A DNA stretch of 64,000 bases from assembly GCA_963765545.1 (NCBI GenBank), contig CAVXWW010000009.1:62001-126000 (forward strand), given 5' to 3'. This document shows, in pieces, positions 55,037 through 64,000 of this stretch. Position 1 is the first letter of the stretch; each line of letters opens with the position of its first letter. Source of the stretch: JARRPM01 sp963765545. Lineage in GTDB: Bacteria > Pseudomonadota > Gammaproteobacteria > Pseudomonadales > Halieaceae. A program made the translations under genes and the position numbers. The notes under the pieces were generated by a model. It was not told the origin of the DNA. It made no database searches and saw nothing but the letters and a program-made list of their open reading frames with translations.

Positions 55037-56275
55037 TCAGCCCCTGCGAAAGCTGTATGTCACGGGCATTGATTTCAGGCCGCCGACGAAAATGGCCTCT
55101 ACCCACTTCGGGTCCTCGTCAAGCTCGATGTGCTCAAGGCGCGGCAGCAGCTCGCGAAAGAACATTTCTACCTCCAGTATGGCAAGGTGTTGGCCCAGGC
55201 ACATGTGGCCACCATAGCCAAACGCGAGCTGGTTGCGATTATCCCGTTCGATGTTGAAAACGTCCGGGTCTTCGATCGCTTCGCTGTCGCGGTTGGCTGA
55301 GGGGTACCACAGGCACAGGCTTTCACCGGCCGCTATGGATTTGCCGTGCAATTCCAGCGGCTGGGTGGTGGTGCGCATCATGTGCCGTACCGGTGACACC
55401 CAGCGAATCATTTCCCGGGCCGCCTGTCGCGCCAGGTGCGGATTGTCACGCAGCTTCGCGAGTTGGTCGGGATGCTCAATCAGCGCCTTCATGCCGCCAC
55501 CTATGGTAGCGGAGGTTGTGTCGTGGCCGGCGGTGGCGGTGATGATGAAATAGCTGATCTGGTCCAGGGCTTCCATGGGCTCGCCGTCGACCAGCGCATT
55601 GGCAAGTAGGGAGGCCAGGTCATCGCTTGGGTTTTTCTTGCGATCTTCCACCACATCAGTGAAATAGGCGAAGAAATCCGTCAGTACGGCGAGGGCGTCA
55701 CTGACCTCTTCGCCGCGGGCCTGGTTGGGGTCCTGACCGCCGAACAGTTCCTGGGTGAGCTTGAGCATCATGCCTTCTTCTTCCGGCGCCACACCGATAA
55801 TCGACATAATAACGCGCAGTGGGTAGAGCAGCGCGATGTCCTTGACGAAGTCGCACTGGCCCCCCAGGCCCTCCATTTTATCGACATAGTCCCTGGCGAT
55901 AGCCTGGACGCTCGGTGTCAGTCTGTCGATGGGGCCCGGCTTGAACCAGTCCCGGGTCACGTTGCGCAGTTTTCGGTGCTTGGGATTGTCCATATGGATC
56001 AGTGTTTCGAGGCCGTTACGGGTGCCGAATTGCTCCAGAAGCGCTTTCTCGAAATCGCGCTGGACCAATACGGTGCGCGGGTTATTCAAAAACTCAGCGT
56101 TATTCTGGCTGATATGTTTGATGTCCTTGTGCCGGGTGATCGCCCAGAACGGCTCAAAGTCAGGGTGCTCTACCAGGCTTACCGGGTCCTGTTCACGCAG
56201 TTCGCGAAAGAGGGCGTGCATGGTGGTTTCATCGCCCATGACTTTTGGGTCAAGTAAATCCTGATTGCGGCTCAT
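55037..56275 (-). CDS. Cytochrome P450
   Basis: 412 residues. I-helix TAGHDTTS, ExxR in EMIRWVSP, and haem loop FGYGGHMCLGQHLA. HMDNPKHRKLRNVTRDWFKPG is shared with soluble bacterial P450s of the steroid/alkane type. Its family position differs from the P450 at 39861-41093, so two substrates are likely. No ferredoxin or reductase gene is adjacent. It is divergent from the phosphatase-like gene, with a CRP-like site in the gap. Confidence 0.9.
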   Translation of the reverse strand: MSRNQDLLDPKVMGDETTMHALFRELREQDPVSLVEHPDFEPFWAITRHKDIKHISQNNAEFLNNPRTVLVQRDFEKALLEQFGTRNGLETLIHMDNPKHRKLRNVTRDWFKPGPIDRLTPSVQAIARDYVDKMEGLGGQCDFVKDIALLYPLRVIMSIIGVAPEEEGMMLKLTQELFGGQDPNQARGEEVSDALAVLTDFFAYFTDVVEDRKKNPSDDLASLLANALVDGEPMEALDQISYFIITATAGHDTTSATIGGGMKALIEHPDQLAKLRDNPHLARQAAREMIRWVSPVRHMMRTTTQPLELHGKSIAAGESLCLWYPSANRDSEAIEDPDVFNIERDNRNQLAFGYGGHMCLGQHLAILEVEMFFRELLPRLEHIELDEDPKWVEAIFVGGLKSMPVTYSFRRG

Positions 56276-56425
56276 ATGATAAGTCTGTTGAGGAAAAAGG
56301 GTGAGTGTATACAGCTGCGCAGCACTCGCCTATCGGGGAAACCTCGCGCGGCCAAGAACAACCTGAAAATGGCCACATATGACTCCTCGCGTTCGGCTGA
56401 AGCATCGACCTGCCCCCGAGCCTGT

Positions 56426-56467
56426 TATGATTTAGATCACAGACCCGGGTAGCGCATAGGCTATTAT
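56426..56467 (+). promoter_or_regulatory. Possible CRP-activated class II promoter
   Basis: TATGA-TTTAGA-TCACA (56426-56441) matches the CRP consensus TGTGA-N6-TCACA except one base. A TATTAT box at 56462-56467 predicts a start near 56474-56475, which puts the site centre at about -41.5, the class II position. A short open frame with a strong GGAGG (TTG 56491, 12 residues) overlaps the start of the next gene. Confidence 0.5.
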
Positions 56468-56515
56468 TACAGGCTGCTGGAGGTGGTGGATTGAAATATA
56501 TAACCAGCGGGAGAG

Positions 56516-57544
56516 GTGCCCTTGTTTGACCTGTCAGCCTGCCATGTAGAACGTGCTTCCGACGGTCACTATATCGTGAGTTGGTGCACCACCAGGCCCG
56601 GGCAGAAGATCGCGATTTACATGTCGGATTCGCCGGACAATTACTACGCTGGTAGTGAGCTGGGCGCACCTCTACTTTACACAACCGGCTCCCAGGCGAG
56701 TCTTGCCAACCCCGACAAGGCGGTGCGGCATTATTTCTACCTGGAGTCCGAGTGCGGGGAAGGGGTGATACTGGCCGAACGCCAACTCGTCCTGGAGGGT
56801 ACCTCCAATTTTCGCGACCTGGGTGGTTACGAGTCCAATGACGGACGCCGCCTGAAATGGGGCAAGCTGTACCGATCAAGTAAGCTCTCGACCCTGACTG
56901 ATGTGGATGTTGGCTATGTCCAGCGCCTGGGCCTCACCCTTATTTGTGATTTTCGCCAGGTGCTTGAGCAGGAGCTGGAGCCCAGCCGGATTGCGGGGGA
57001 GGGCTCGCCGTTGTTGGCAAGTTTGCCCATCATGCCCGGTAGTTCGGCCAGCTTTCTGGAAAACCTTCACAACGGCATCATAGCGGTCGATGATGCTGCG
57101 GGCTTTATGGAGAAAATGAATCGGGACTTTGTCGTAAACCAGATGCCCCAGTATGCGGAAATGTTCCAGCTGCTGCTGGCAGGAGACCAGCAGATATTGA
57201 TTCACTGTGCATCCGGTAAGGACCGCACAGGGTTTGGTGCCGCCCTGATCCTGGATGTCCTGGGGGTTAAGGAAGAGGCCATCGTCAAAGACTATTTGCT
57301 GACCAACAAGTACCTGCCCCTGGAAAAGGAAATCATCCGCCTGTCCACCGAGTTTTCCGACCACAGCGGCTCAGCTGTATCCGAAGATGTGTTGCGACCG
57401 ATGCTCGAAGTTCGCCCGGAGTATATCAGGGCCTGCTTTGCAGAAATAAAGAAGCGTTACGAGTCCAGGGAGCATTTTTACGAATCGGCCCTTCGCCTCA
57501 GCGATGCAAAAGTAGCTGAACTCAAGGATCGCTACCTGCACTAG
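56516..57544 (+). CDS. Tyrosine-phosphatase-like protein (Y_phosphatase3)
   Basis: 342 residues from GTG 56516, or 340 from TTG 56522, which has better spacing after GGGAGAGG. A beta-rich N-terminus (about residues 1-90) is followed by GTSNFRDLGGYESNDGRRLKWGKLYRS, the usual opening of the family, and the catalytic loop HCASGKDRTGF. It could act on phosphotyrosine or phosphoinositide-like substrates; the N-terminal domain looks extra. Probably activated by CRP, inferred from the upstream site. Followed by DinB. Confidence 0.8.
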   Translation: MPLFDLSACHVERASDGHYIVSWCTTRPGQKIAIYMSDSPDNYYAGSELGAPLLYTTGSQASLANPDKAVRHYFYLESECGEGVILAERQLVLEGTSNFRDLGGYESNDGRRLKWGKLYRSSKLSTLTDVDVGYVQRLGLTLICDFRQVLEQELEPSRIAGEGSPLLASLPIMPGSSASFLENLHNGIIAVDDAAGFMEKMNRDFVVNQMPQYAEMFQLLLAGDQQILIHCASGKDRTGFGAALILDVLGVKEEAIVKDYLLTNKYLPLEKEIIRLSTEFSDHSGSAVSEDVLRPMLEVRPEYIRACFAEIKKRYESREHFYESALRLSDAKVAELKDRYLH

Positions 57545-57702
57545 CTCTGCCCGTGTTTGCCCCTCGCCCGGGTGTGGGTTTCCGCGAATTGCAGCGCGCC
57601 CCGTTGCCGGGGGAGTGGGCCTGGCCTCACCGGTAACCCCGGCCTGCAGTAATTGCATCTTGCCCCTTGTCCGACGTGGCTGCGGAAATTACCATCGGCG
57701 CA

Positions 57703-58818
57703 ATGTGTGACTCCCCCGAAAAACCCGGCCGCAAAATAATCCATATCGATATGGACGCATTTTTCGCCAGTGTCGAGCAGCGAGATGACCCGCAGTTACG
57801 TGGTCTGCCAGTAGCGGTCGGTGGGTCGGCGCGGCGCGGCGTTGTGGCAGCGGCCAGTTACGAGGCCCGACGCTTCGGCGTGCGTTCCGCGATGCCCTCG
57901 GTAACCGCCGCGAGACGTTGCCCGGCATTGGTTTTCGTCCCGCCCCGGTTCAGTGTTTACCGTGAAGTGTCACAGCAGATCCGCGAAATATTTGCCCGCT
58001 ACAGCGACCTTATAGAACCCTTATCGCTGGACGAGGCCTACCTCGATGTCACTCGTGACAAGCAGCAGATCGGCAGCGCCGTCCGGATAGCGCAGTTGAT
58101 CAGGTCAGTTATTCTGGGTGAAACCGGCCTGACCGCGAGTGCCGGTGTGAGCTATAACAAATTCCTGGCCAAAATAGCATCAGACCAGAACAAGCCCGAT
58201 GGCATCTGCGTTATCCGCCCTCACGAGGGCGCTGCGTTTGTCGCCTCCCTGCCGGTGCGCCGTTTCTATGGCGTGGGCCCGAAGACAGCGGAGCGCATGG
58301 GGCAGCTTGGAATCCATGTCGGCGCAGATCTGCGCGACAAGCACATGGACTTCATGACCGAGCACTTCGGCAAGTCGGCGAACTACCTTTACCAGGCTGC
58401 CCGCGGAGTGGATCAGCGCCCTGTGAGAGCTGACAGAATCCGCAAGTCCGTGGGCTGCGAACGCACTTACGGCGAGGACCTGACGGCAGATGACGCCCTT
58501 TACCGGGCGCTGGAGCAGATCATTGATACGGCCTGGCAGCGTATAGAGAATAACGGCGTATCGGGTCGAACGCTGACACTCAAGGTCAAGTATGCGGATT
58601 TCCAGCAGATCACCCGGGGCAGGTCCTGCGATGACTACCTGACCAGCAAGGCCGAGATTGCCAGCATCGCCAGGAGTTTACTTGCCCAGCTCCTGCCCGT
58701 CAGCCAGGGTATTCGCCTGCTGGGCCTTACCCTGTCCGGACTCGCGGGCCGCGATCCTCTCGATGCAGCCAGGCCTGAACTGCCGGCGAGTAACCCACAG
58801 CGGGTTTTTGATTTCTGA
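57703..58818 (+). CDS. dinB: DNA polymerase IV (DinB)
   Basis: 371 residues from ATG 57703; TTG 57667 is an alternative with no better site. The Y-family palm is seen in HIDMDAFFASVEQ, and the catalytic acidic pair in PLSLDEAYLDVT. The helix-hairpin-helix FYGVGPKTAERM and the little-finger domain (VGCERTYGEDL, RTLTLKVKYADFQQITR) follow. It performs error-prone translesion synthesis. No LexA-type box was recognised upstream. Confidence 0.95.
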   Translation: MCDSPEKPGRKIIHIDMDAFFASVEQRDDPQLRGLPVAVGGSARRGVVAAASYEARRFGVRSAMPSVTAARRCPALVFVPPRFSVYREVSQQIREIFARYSDLIEPLSLDEAYLDVTRDKQQIGSAVRIAQLIRSVILGETGLTASAGVSYNKFLAKIASDQNKPDGICVIRPHEGAAFVASLPVRRFYGVGPKTAERMGQLGIHVGADLRDKHMDFMTEHFGKSANYLYQAARGVDQRPVRADRIRKSVGCERTYGEDLTADDALYRALEQIIDTAWQRIENNGVSGRTLTLKVKYADFQQITRGRSCDDYLTSKAEIASIARSLLAQLLPVSQGIRLLGLTLSGLAGRDPLDAARPELPASNPQRVFDF

Positions 58819-58840
58819 TCTGTTTCGCGGTTGATATCGA

Positions 58841-59206
58841 TCAGGATTGCAGGCTCACGGGCTGTCCGTGTGGCGTGTTGTGGTAGGCCTCGCGCCAGGC
58901 GCTTGCCAGCTCGCCAAGTTCTCCGGCTTCGACCAGACCCTTGCCGGCCACCAGCTGCTCCAGTGCCTGCAGCCAGAGATCGTAGTAACCGGATCCATCC
59001 GAGGCTATACCGCGCTCCTCGGCGTGTGCGATCGCGTCACCCAGGGCGCGGGCCCACTCGTCCCACTGTATTTCGCCCGCTTCGATCAAGCTGACCGCCA
59101 GGGCAAAGGCCTGGGCCTGCCAGGGCTCGGCAAAGACGGCCTCATTGTCCTGGCGAAAACCGGCGGGCAACTGCGCGCTGCATTGTCTGGCAATCTCAGA
59201 TTTCAT
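58841..59206 (-). CDS. Nitrile hydratase accessory protein (P14k/NhlE-like)
   Basis: 121 residues from ATG 59206, which overlaps the beta-subunit stop by 11 bases. It resembles the N-terminal half of the beta subunit: VFAEPWQAQAFALAVSLIEAGEIQW and DLWLQALEQLVAGKGLV. Such proteins help insert cobalt or swap the alpha subunit during maturation (known for P14k/NhlE). Coupled to the beta gene. Confidence 0.8.
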   Translation of the reverse strand: MKSEIARQCSAQLPAGFRQDNEAVFAEPWQAQAFALAVSLIEAGEIQWDEWARALGDAIAHAEERGIASDGSGYYDLWLQALEQLVAGKGLVEAGELGELASAWREAYHNTPHGQPVSLQS

Positions 59207-59861
59207 CGAGGTAGCTCTCCCAAAGGTCCAGGCGCACACTATCGCGGGGGTTGGCTTCAGAACCCCACAGATTGCGTGCATCAAATGCCACCGTATAAAG
59301 CCGCTGCATTACGACCTCACCGGTCTGGGCATGGGTGTCCGGCAACAGCTGGTTGCCATTGTCTTTTACAATGGCGCCGGTGTGTCCGCGCACATAGCGG
59401 GGCAACCTGGTATGGCCGGGGATATGCCGGTTTACTGCCTTGACGTTATCGCCAATCGCGAAACGCCCCGAGCCCGAGTAGTCGCGAACTCCCTCGGAAC
59501 AAACGTCGAGTAACATCGTCACAATGCCGGGCGGGGCTGCCTCAGCCTCTGCGGGTGTGGTCGCGGGGGTTCTTCCCGCTAGTATGGCCTGTACCTGAAC
59601 GTCATCCAGGAATCCCTGTTCCCTTGCACTGGCCAGCATGGCAGTCAGCCAGCGCTCATAGTAGCTACTGCCGAGATAGTCCTGTGGTGGTATGGACTCC
59701 AGGAGGAAGCGAAACCTGTCGACATTGCCAGTGTGCACTGACATTGCCAGGTTGGTGGCAAAGACCCTGGCCTGCCATGGCTGGGCAAAGGTCTTGTCAC
59801 TGGCATCAATCTGAATAGCGCCAAAACCGTGCATTCCACCCATATCGTGAACCCCATCCAT
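59196..59861 (-). CDS. Nitrile hydratase beta subunit
   Basis: 221 residues from ATG 59861 (MDGVHDMGGMHGFG), the usual start of the beta family. The C-terminal barrel carries FAIGDNVKAVNRHIPGHTRLPRYVRGHTGAIV and the ending SVRLDLWESYLDEI. With the alpha subunit it converts nitriles to amides. It starts 11 bases after the alpha stop. A Met upstream (59891) is less likely. Confidence 0.9.
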   Translation of the reverse strand: MDGVHDMGGMHGFGAIQIDASDKTFAQPWQARVFATNLAMSVHTGNVDRFRFLLESIPPQDYLGSSYYERWLTAMLASAREQGFLDDVQVQAILAGRTPATTPAEAEAAPPGIVTMLLDVCSEGVRDYSGSGRFAIGDNVKAVNRHIPGHTRLPRYVRGHTGAIVKDNGNQLLPDTHAQTGEVVMQRLYTVAFDARNLWGSEANPRDSVRLDLWESYLDEI

Positions 59862-59871
59862 TGCCGTCTCC

Positions 59872-60505
<634 letters not shown>

Positions 60506-60654
60506 GACGAGGTCCCGGATGATTTAGTGTGAGTATAGCCCAGCGAAATTCTCCGGCCGAGGTTTCTCACTGGCGGATAGCCATGGTGCGCAGCCGTGCT
60601 TTCCCGACCCGATTCAATTATCGTAGCTACCAAAGTGCGCCGCCGGTATTGGCA

Positions 60655-62277
60655 ATGGCAGAATGGCCTTACAGATTGACCAGGCTCGACAGGACTCTCG
60701 GTCTGTTCACCCGCTTGCGTCCCGGCGAGGGTCGCAGTGTCCTGGTGTTTTTCAGTTACGCCCTGCTGCTGATGTTTTCCTACTACATCCTCAAGACAGT
60801 GCGCGAGCCCCTGTTGCTGGCCGGCTCGGGGGCAGAATTCAAGAGCTATGCCTATGCGCTGACCGCCCTGCTGCTTCTGCTTGTGGTCCCTATGTATGGG
60901 GCCCTATTTCGTCGCATAGGCAAATTGCAACTGACCCGCCTGGTGACAGCGTTTTTCCTGTCTAACGTGCTGCTCTTTTACCTGCTTGGCCGTGCCGGTA
61001 TCAACATTGGTTTTGCCTACTATGTCTGGGTGGGTGTATTCAGTGTCATGATTACCGCCCAGTTCTGGGCGTTTGCCGCGGACAGCTTCAACGTGAAGAG
61101 CGGCCAGCGGCTGTTTCCGCTGATCATGGTGGGTGCCACACTGGGCGGTCTGTTGGCACCAGTACTCAGTGGACAGCTGTTTGCCCGGATTGGCCCGTGG
61201 CCCCTGATGCTCATTGCCATGAGCTTGCTTGCCCTGACCATTCCCTGTGTCAGCTGGGGGCACAAGACTATTCCACCGGGCTCCGATGCGCAGGTACAGG
61301 CAGGCGATGACGAGGACGAGGCGGGGTTCTGGGGCGGGTTTTCACTGGTGATGAACGACCGCTACCTGTTTCTCATGGCGCTGTTGATCATCCTGTTGAA
61401 CTGGGTAAACACAACGGGTGAGTACATGCTTGCTGAGTTGGTGGTGCGCCATGCGGACCAGCTGGTTGCTGCCGACTCGTCTATCGACAGATCCGGGGTA
61501 ATCGCCACTTTCTATGGCTCCTTCTTTTCCATTATCAATCTTCTGGCCCTGTTGCTGCAGATTTTCCTGGTGGCCAGAATTCTCCGTTGGATTGGTGTGC
61601 GAGGAGCTGTTCTGGTGTTGCCTGTCATTGCCCTTGTCGGTTACGGGGTCGCGGTATTCATTCCGGTATTCAGCATTATCAGGATAGTGAAACTGGTGGA
61701 GAACGCTACTGACTACTCTCTAATGAACACCACCCGTCATGCTCTGTACCTGCCCCTGAGCCCTGCCAAAAAGTACGAGGGCAAGACGACTATCGAGGGG
61801 TTCTTCTGGCGTTTTGGCGACCTGGCCCAGGCGGTTGCGGTCTATGTGGGACTGCACTGGTTCGATTTCAGCGTCGGTGACTTTGCTGTTATGAATGTGG
61901 TGCTGTCGTTGGCCTGGCTGGCGGTGGCGGTGGCGCTTTCGCGGGAGTTCCACCGCCGTGAGCAGGCGGCTGTGCTCAACTTGCCGCCAAGACTGTACCG
62001 CGAGCTGGAAGATCGCCTGCTGGTGCCCGGGTCCCCGTTTTCGTTTGAGCTGCCACCGGATACTTTTATCGATCCCGATGAGGGCGAGGTACTGGTATTC
62101 ACCGCGAGCCTGCGGTCCCGCGAGTCATTGCCTGACTGGTTGGACTTTCGGCCCGAGAGCCTGGGGTTCAGGGGTTTCGCTCCACAAGACAGTGGCGAGG
62201 TGGTCGATGTGGTCCTGCGCGCGACAGATTTCGACGGGGCCTGGGTAGAGGGCAAGATGCGTATCAGGATTGAATAG
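60655..62277 (+). CDS. NTT/TLC-type nucleotide transporter-like membrane protein
   Basis: 540 residues from ATG 60655 (MAEWPYRLTRL); GTG 60529 and ATG 60583 also lie in frame but enter the promoter zone shared with nitrile hydratase. Twelve hydrophobic segments are seen, with NATDYSLMNTTRHALYLPLS and SPAKKYEGKTTIEG, which match the conserved ATP/ADP translocase blocks. The C-terminal 100 residues form an extra soluble region (DPDEGEVLVFTASLRSRES). In intracellular bacteria this family exchanges ATP for ADP; the role in free-living bacteria is not known. Confidence 0.75.
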   Translation: MAEWPYRLTRLDRTLGLFTRLRPGEGRSVLVFFSYALLLMFSYYILKTVREPLLLAGSGAEFKSYAYALTALLLLLVVPMYGALFRRIGKLQLTRLVTAFFLSNVLLFYLLGRAGINIGFAYYVWVGVFSVMITAQFWAFAADSFNVKSGQRLFPLIMVGATLGGLLAPVLSGQLFARIGPWPLMLIAMSLLALTIPCVSWGHKTIPPGSDAQVQAGDDEDEAGFWGGFSLVMNDRYLFLMALLIILLNWVNTTGEYMLAELVVRHADQLVAADSSIDRSGVIATFYGSFFSIINLLALLLQIFLVARILRWIGVRGAVLVLPVIALVGYGVAVFIPVFSIIRIVKLVENATDYSLMNTTRHALYLPLSPAKKYEGKTTIEGFFWRFGDLAQAVAVYVGLHWFDFSVGDFAVMNVVLSLAWLAVAVALSREFHRREQAAVLNLPPRLYRELEDRLLVPGSPFSFELPPDTFIDPDEGEVLVFTASLRSRESLPDWLDFRPESLGFRGFAPQDSGEVVDVVLRATDFDGAWVEGKMRIRIE

Positions 62278-62434
62278 GCCGACCGGAAGCAGTTGGTCCT
62301 CTATCGGGGTCAAGGTGCCTGGCGCGATAGATTATTGTGGCAAAGCACATCGCAGGCACTAGAATTATTGCTACCCCGCTTGCGGGGATGAAAGCTTATG
62401 ACATATGGACACCTCCAGCGAGAGACAAGTCAAC

Positions 62435-64000
62435 GTGACCAGATTATTTATATATGTATTCGCCCTGCTGCTTTCGATGGGTGCTGTTGCCGACCGGTAC
62501 GATATCAGTGCCCCGGGCAGAGTGGTCGCTTTTGGAGATGTCCACGGCGCCTATAAAGACCTGTCGACCCTGCTGCGGGAGGTCGGTGTGGTAGATGCGA
62601 ACCTGAACTGGAGCGGAGGTAATACCCACCTGGTGTCGCTGGGAGACCTGCTGGACAGGGGTCCCGATTCACGCAAGGTCGTGGAGTTGCTGATGAAGTT
62701 GGAGGGGCAGGCGCAACAGGCGGGCGGTGCGGTTCACCTGGTGCTCGGCAATCACGAGGTTATGGTCATGACCGGTGATCTCAGGTACGTCTCAGCGGAA
62801 GAGTTTGCTGCATTTGCAGCCGATGAAACCCCGGCCGACCGGGACGAGATGTATGCCCAGTATCGCGGCTTCAACCCCGAGGCGAATGAATCCGACGCCC
62901 GGCAACGTTTTGATGATCAGTACCCGCCGGGATACGTGGCCATGCGCAAGGCGTTTTCCCGGGACGGGGCACTGGGTAGCTGGCTGCTTGAAAAGCCTTT
63001 TGTGTTGAAGGTGAACGACAAGGTTTATATGCATGGCGGAATTGCGCACGAGGCCAGCGAAGACTCCCTGGAGGAGCTGAACGCAAAGATGCAAAGTGAG
63101 TTCAGGGGCTTCCTTGAGAGTATGGATCAGCTGCGCGCCGCAGGTGTGATGCCCTGGTACGTCGACTATCACGATCGCCTGGTGTTTCTCACCGCCAGGG
63201 TGGAAGAGTTTTCCGCCGCCAACCCGAGGAAGAAAGCAGACTGGTTCCCGGCGGTGCAGAACGTCTTCGACGCCCAGACGGCTTTTGTGTTCAGTGATGA
63301 CAGCCCCAACTGGTACCGCGGCACTGCTCTTTGCCATCCTTATGCCGAGTCATTCAACACCGAGCGCTTTCTCAAGAAGGTAGGTGCAAGGCAGCTCATC
63401 ATGGGCCATACGCCCACCCGCGGTGAAGTACATGAGCGCATGGACGGGCTTGCTATCCGGCTGGATACCGGCATGCTCACCAGTGTATATAAGGGCAGGG
63501 CATCGGCACTGATTTCCGAGGGCGGCAGTCACTATGTGCATTACCTTGGCGGCAGCCAGCAGGAGCAGCCGGTGCCCGAGAACCGCAGCCTCTCTCGTCG
63601 CCTCTCCGGTATGAGCGATGCGGAACTTGAACAGTTCATGCTGACGGCCCCGGTGGTCAAGGTCGAGGACCTCGATACCGGCATCACAAAACCCAAACGG
63701 GTTACCCAGCAAAAGAACGGTATCATTAATGTTGGCGCATTCAAGTACGAGGACACCGATCCCGACTTGCAGTTGAAGTCCAGCTATATTGCCCGGCGCG
63801 CCGACGAAAGCGATCGCTATGTCTATGATGTCGCGGCCTATAAGCTCGATCGACTACTGGACCTTCAGATGGTACCCACTGCTGTAATTACTACTGTCGA
63901 AGGGCAGGAGGGAGCCCTGTCGGAGTGGGTGGATAATTCGATAAATGAGCGCGATCGCCTGGAATTGAAGACGGACTTTACCGGGTACTGTAAGCAGTAC
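62435..64000 (+). CDS. Secreted PPP-type phosphatase with kinase-like C-terminus, 3'-truncated by window
   Basis: 522 codons from GTG 62435 to the window end; ATG 62405 is an alternative. Signal peptide LFIYVFALLLSMGAVA. PPP-type phosphatase motifs occur in order: FGDVHGAYKD, LGDLLDRGPDS, LGNHEVMV, MHGGI and IMGHTPTR. After about residue 380 a second region starts, with SSYIARRADESDRYVYDVAAYKLDRLL and MVPTAVITTVEGQEG, resembling the N-lobe region of HipA/FAM20-like or PI4-kinase-like folds. This part is incomplete. A phosphatase plus kinase-like module in one exported protein is unusual. Confidence 0.7.
   Translation, partial: MTRLFIYVFALLLSMGAVADRYDISAPGRVVAFGDVHGAYKDLSTLLREVGVVDANLNWSGGNTHLVSLGDLLDRGPDSRKVVELLMKLEGQAQQAGGAVHLVLGNHEVMVMTGDLRYVSAEEFAAFAADETPADRDEMYAQYRGFNPEANESDARQRFDDQYPPGYVAMRKAFSRDGALGSWLLEKPFVLKVNDKVYMHGGIAHEASEDSLEELNAKMQSEFRGFLESMDQLRAAGVMPWYVDYHDRLVFLTARVEEFSAANPRKKADWFPAVQNVFDAQTAFVFSDDSPNWYRGTALCHPYAESFNTERFLKKVGARQLIMGHTPTRGEVHERMDGLAIRLDTGMLTSVYKGRASALISEGGSHYVHYLGGSQQEQPVPENRSLSRRLSGMSDAELEQFMLTAPVVKVEDLDTGITKPKRVTQQKNGIINVGAFKYEDTDPDLQLKSSYIARRADESDRYVYDVAAYKLDRLLDLQMVPTAVITTVEGQEGALSEWVDNSINERDRLELKTDFTGYCKQY

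Noticed and set aside
60529..60654. N-terminal extension of the NTT-like transporter
   Set aside because: It would run through the promoter region shared with the divergent nitrile hydratase gene and carries no membrane segment.
62374..62387. Terminator CCCCGC-TT-GCGGGG
   Set aside because: The loop is only two bases and no T-run follows.

Overview
The window looks like part of the chromosome of a marine, aerobic, heterotrophic gammaproteobacterium, possibly of the Halieaceae/OM60 type. That placement is inferred from gene content: a KpsM/KpsT-type exporter, cytochrome P450s, Baeyer-Villiger-type monooxygenases, a nitrile hydratase, an RND pump, a LemA/TPM cluster and TolB/TPR proteins. No rRNA, tRNA, CRISPR array or complete insertion sequence was seen.

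Region 1 (1-13.8 kb) is visibly more AT-rich than the rest. It is a surface-polysaccharide locus: a GT2 glycosyltransferase (cut by the window edge), a DUF2304 membrane protein, a GT4 enzyme, a SAM methyltransferase, a three-domain GT4-GT4-GT2 protein, a small secreted protein, an exported protein ending in an S74 (endosialidase-chaperone) domain, four different sulfotransferase-fold genes, and a two-gene ABC polysaccharide exporter. Together they suggest a sulfated, methylated capsule or O-chain. Six of its genes carry frameshifts, several of which a single base at a short homopolymer would repair. They are either clustered decay or base-call errors.

Region 2 (14-30 kb) is mostly housekeeping and envelope genes: an SGNH esterase, a divergent flavin monooxygenase/TetR pair with operator-like sites, two TerB-like proteins around a metallophosphoesterase, a small helical protein with a very clear terminator, a TolB/TPR membrane protein, LemA plus two TPM proteins, a DUF937 protein, a GlsB/YeaQ protein, an acyl-CoA ligase, a SnoaL-like protein and a ChaN-like lipoprotein.

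Region 3 (30-47.5 kb) is rich in oxidative and detoxification enzymes: a HapE-type monooxygenase with a serine hydrolase, two GST-fold proteins, LysR with an unlisted 54-residue membrane protein, an aldehyde dehydrogenase, a P450, a haloalkane-dehalogenase-like hydrolase, another sulfotransferase, an F420-type nitroreductase, a lipocalin-like protein, a lytic transglycosylase, a dead SDR fragment and a membrane-anchored glutamate-synthase-like protein.

Region 4 (47.5-64 kb) holds an RND pump pair, a MORN-repeat lipoprotein, a PQQ-type sugar dehydrogenase, a second P450, a tyrosine-phosphatase-like protein behind a CRP-like promoter, DinB, a Co-type nitrile hydratase operon whose alpha subunit starts with a hexanucleotide repeat and a frame problem, an NTT-type nucleotide transporter, and a secreted PPP-type phosphatase whose C-terminal extension resembles a kinase-like fold and runs off the window.
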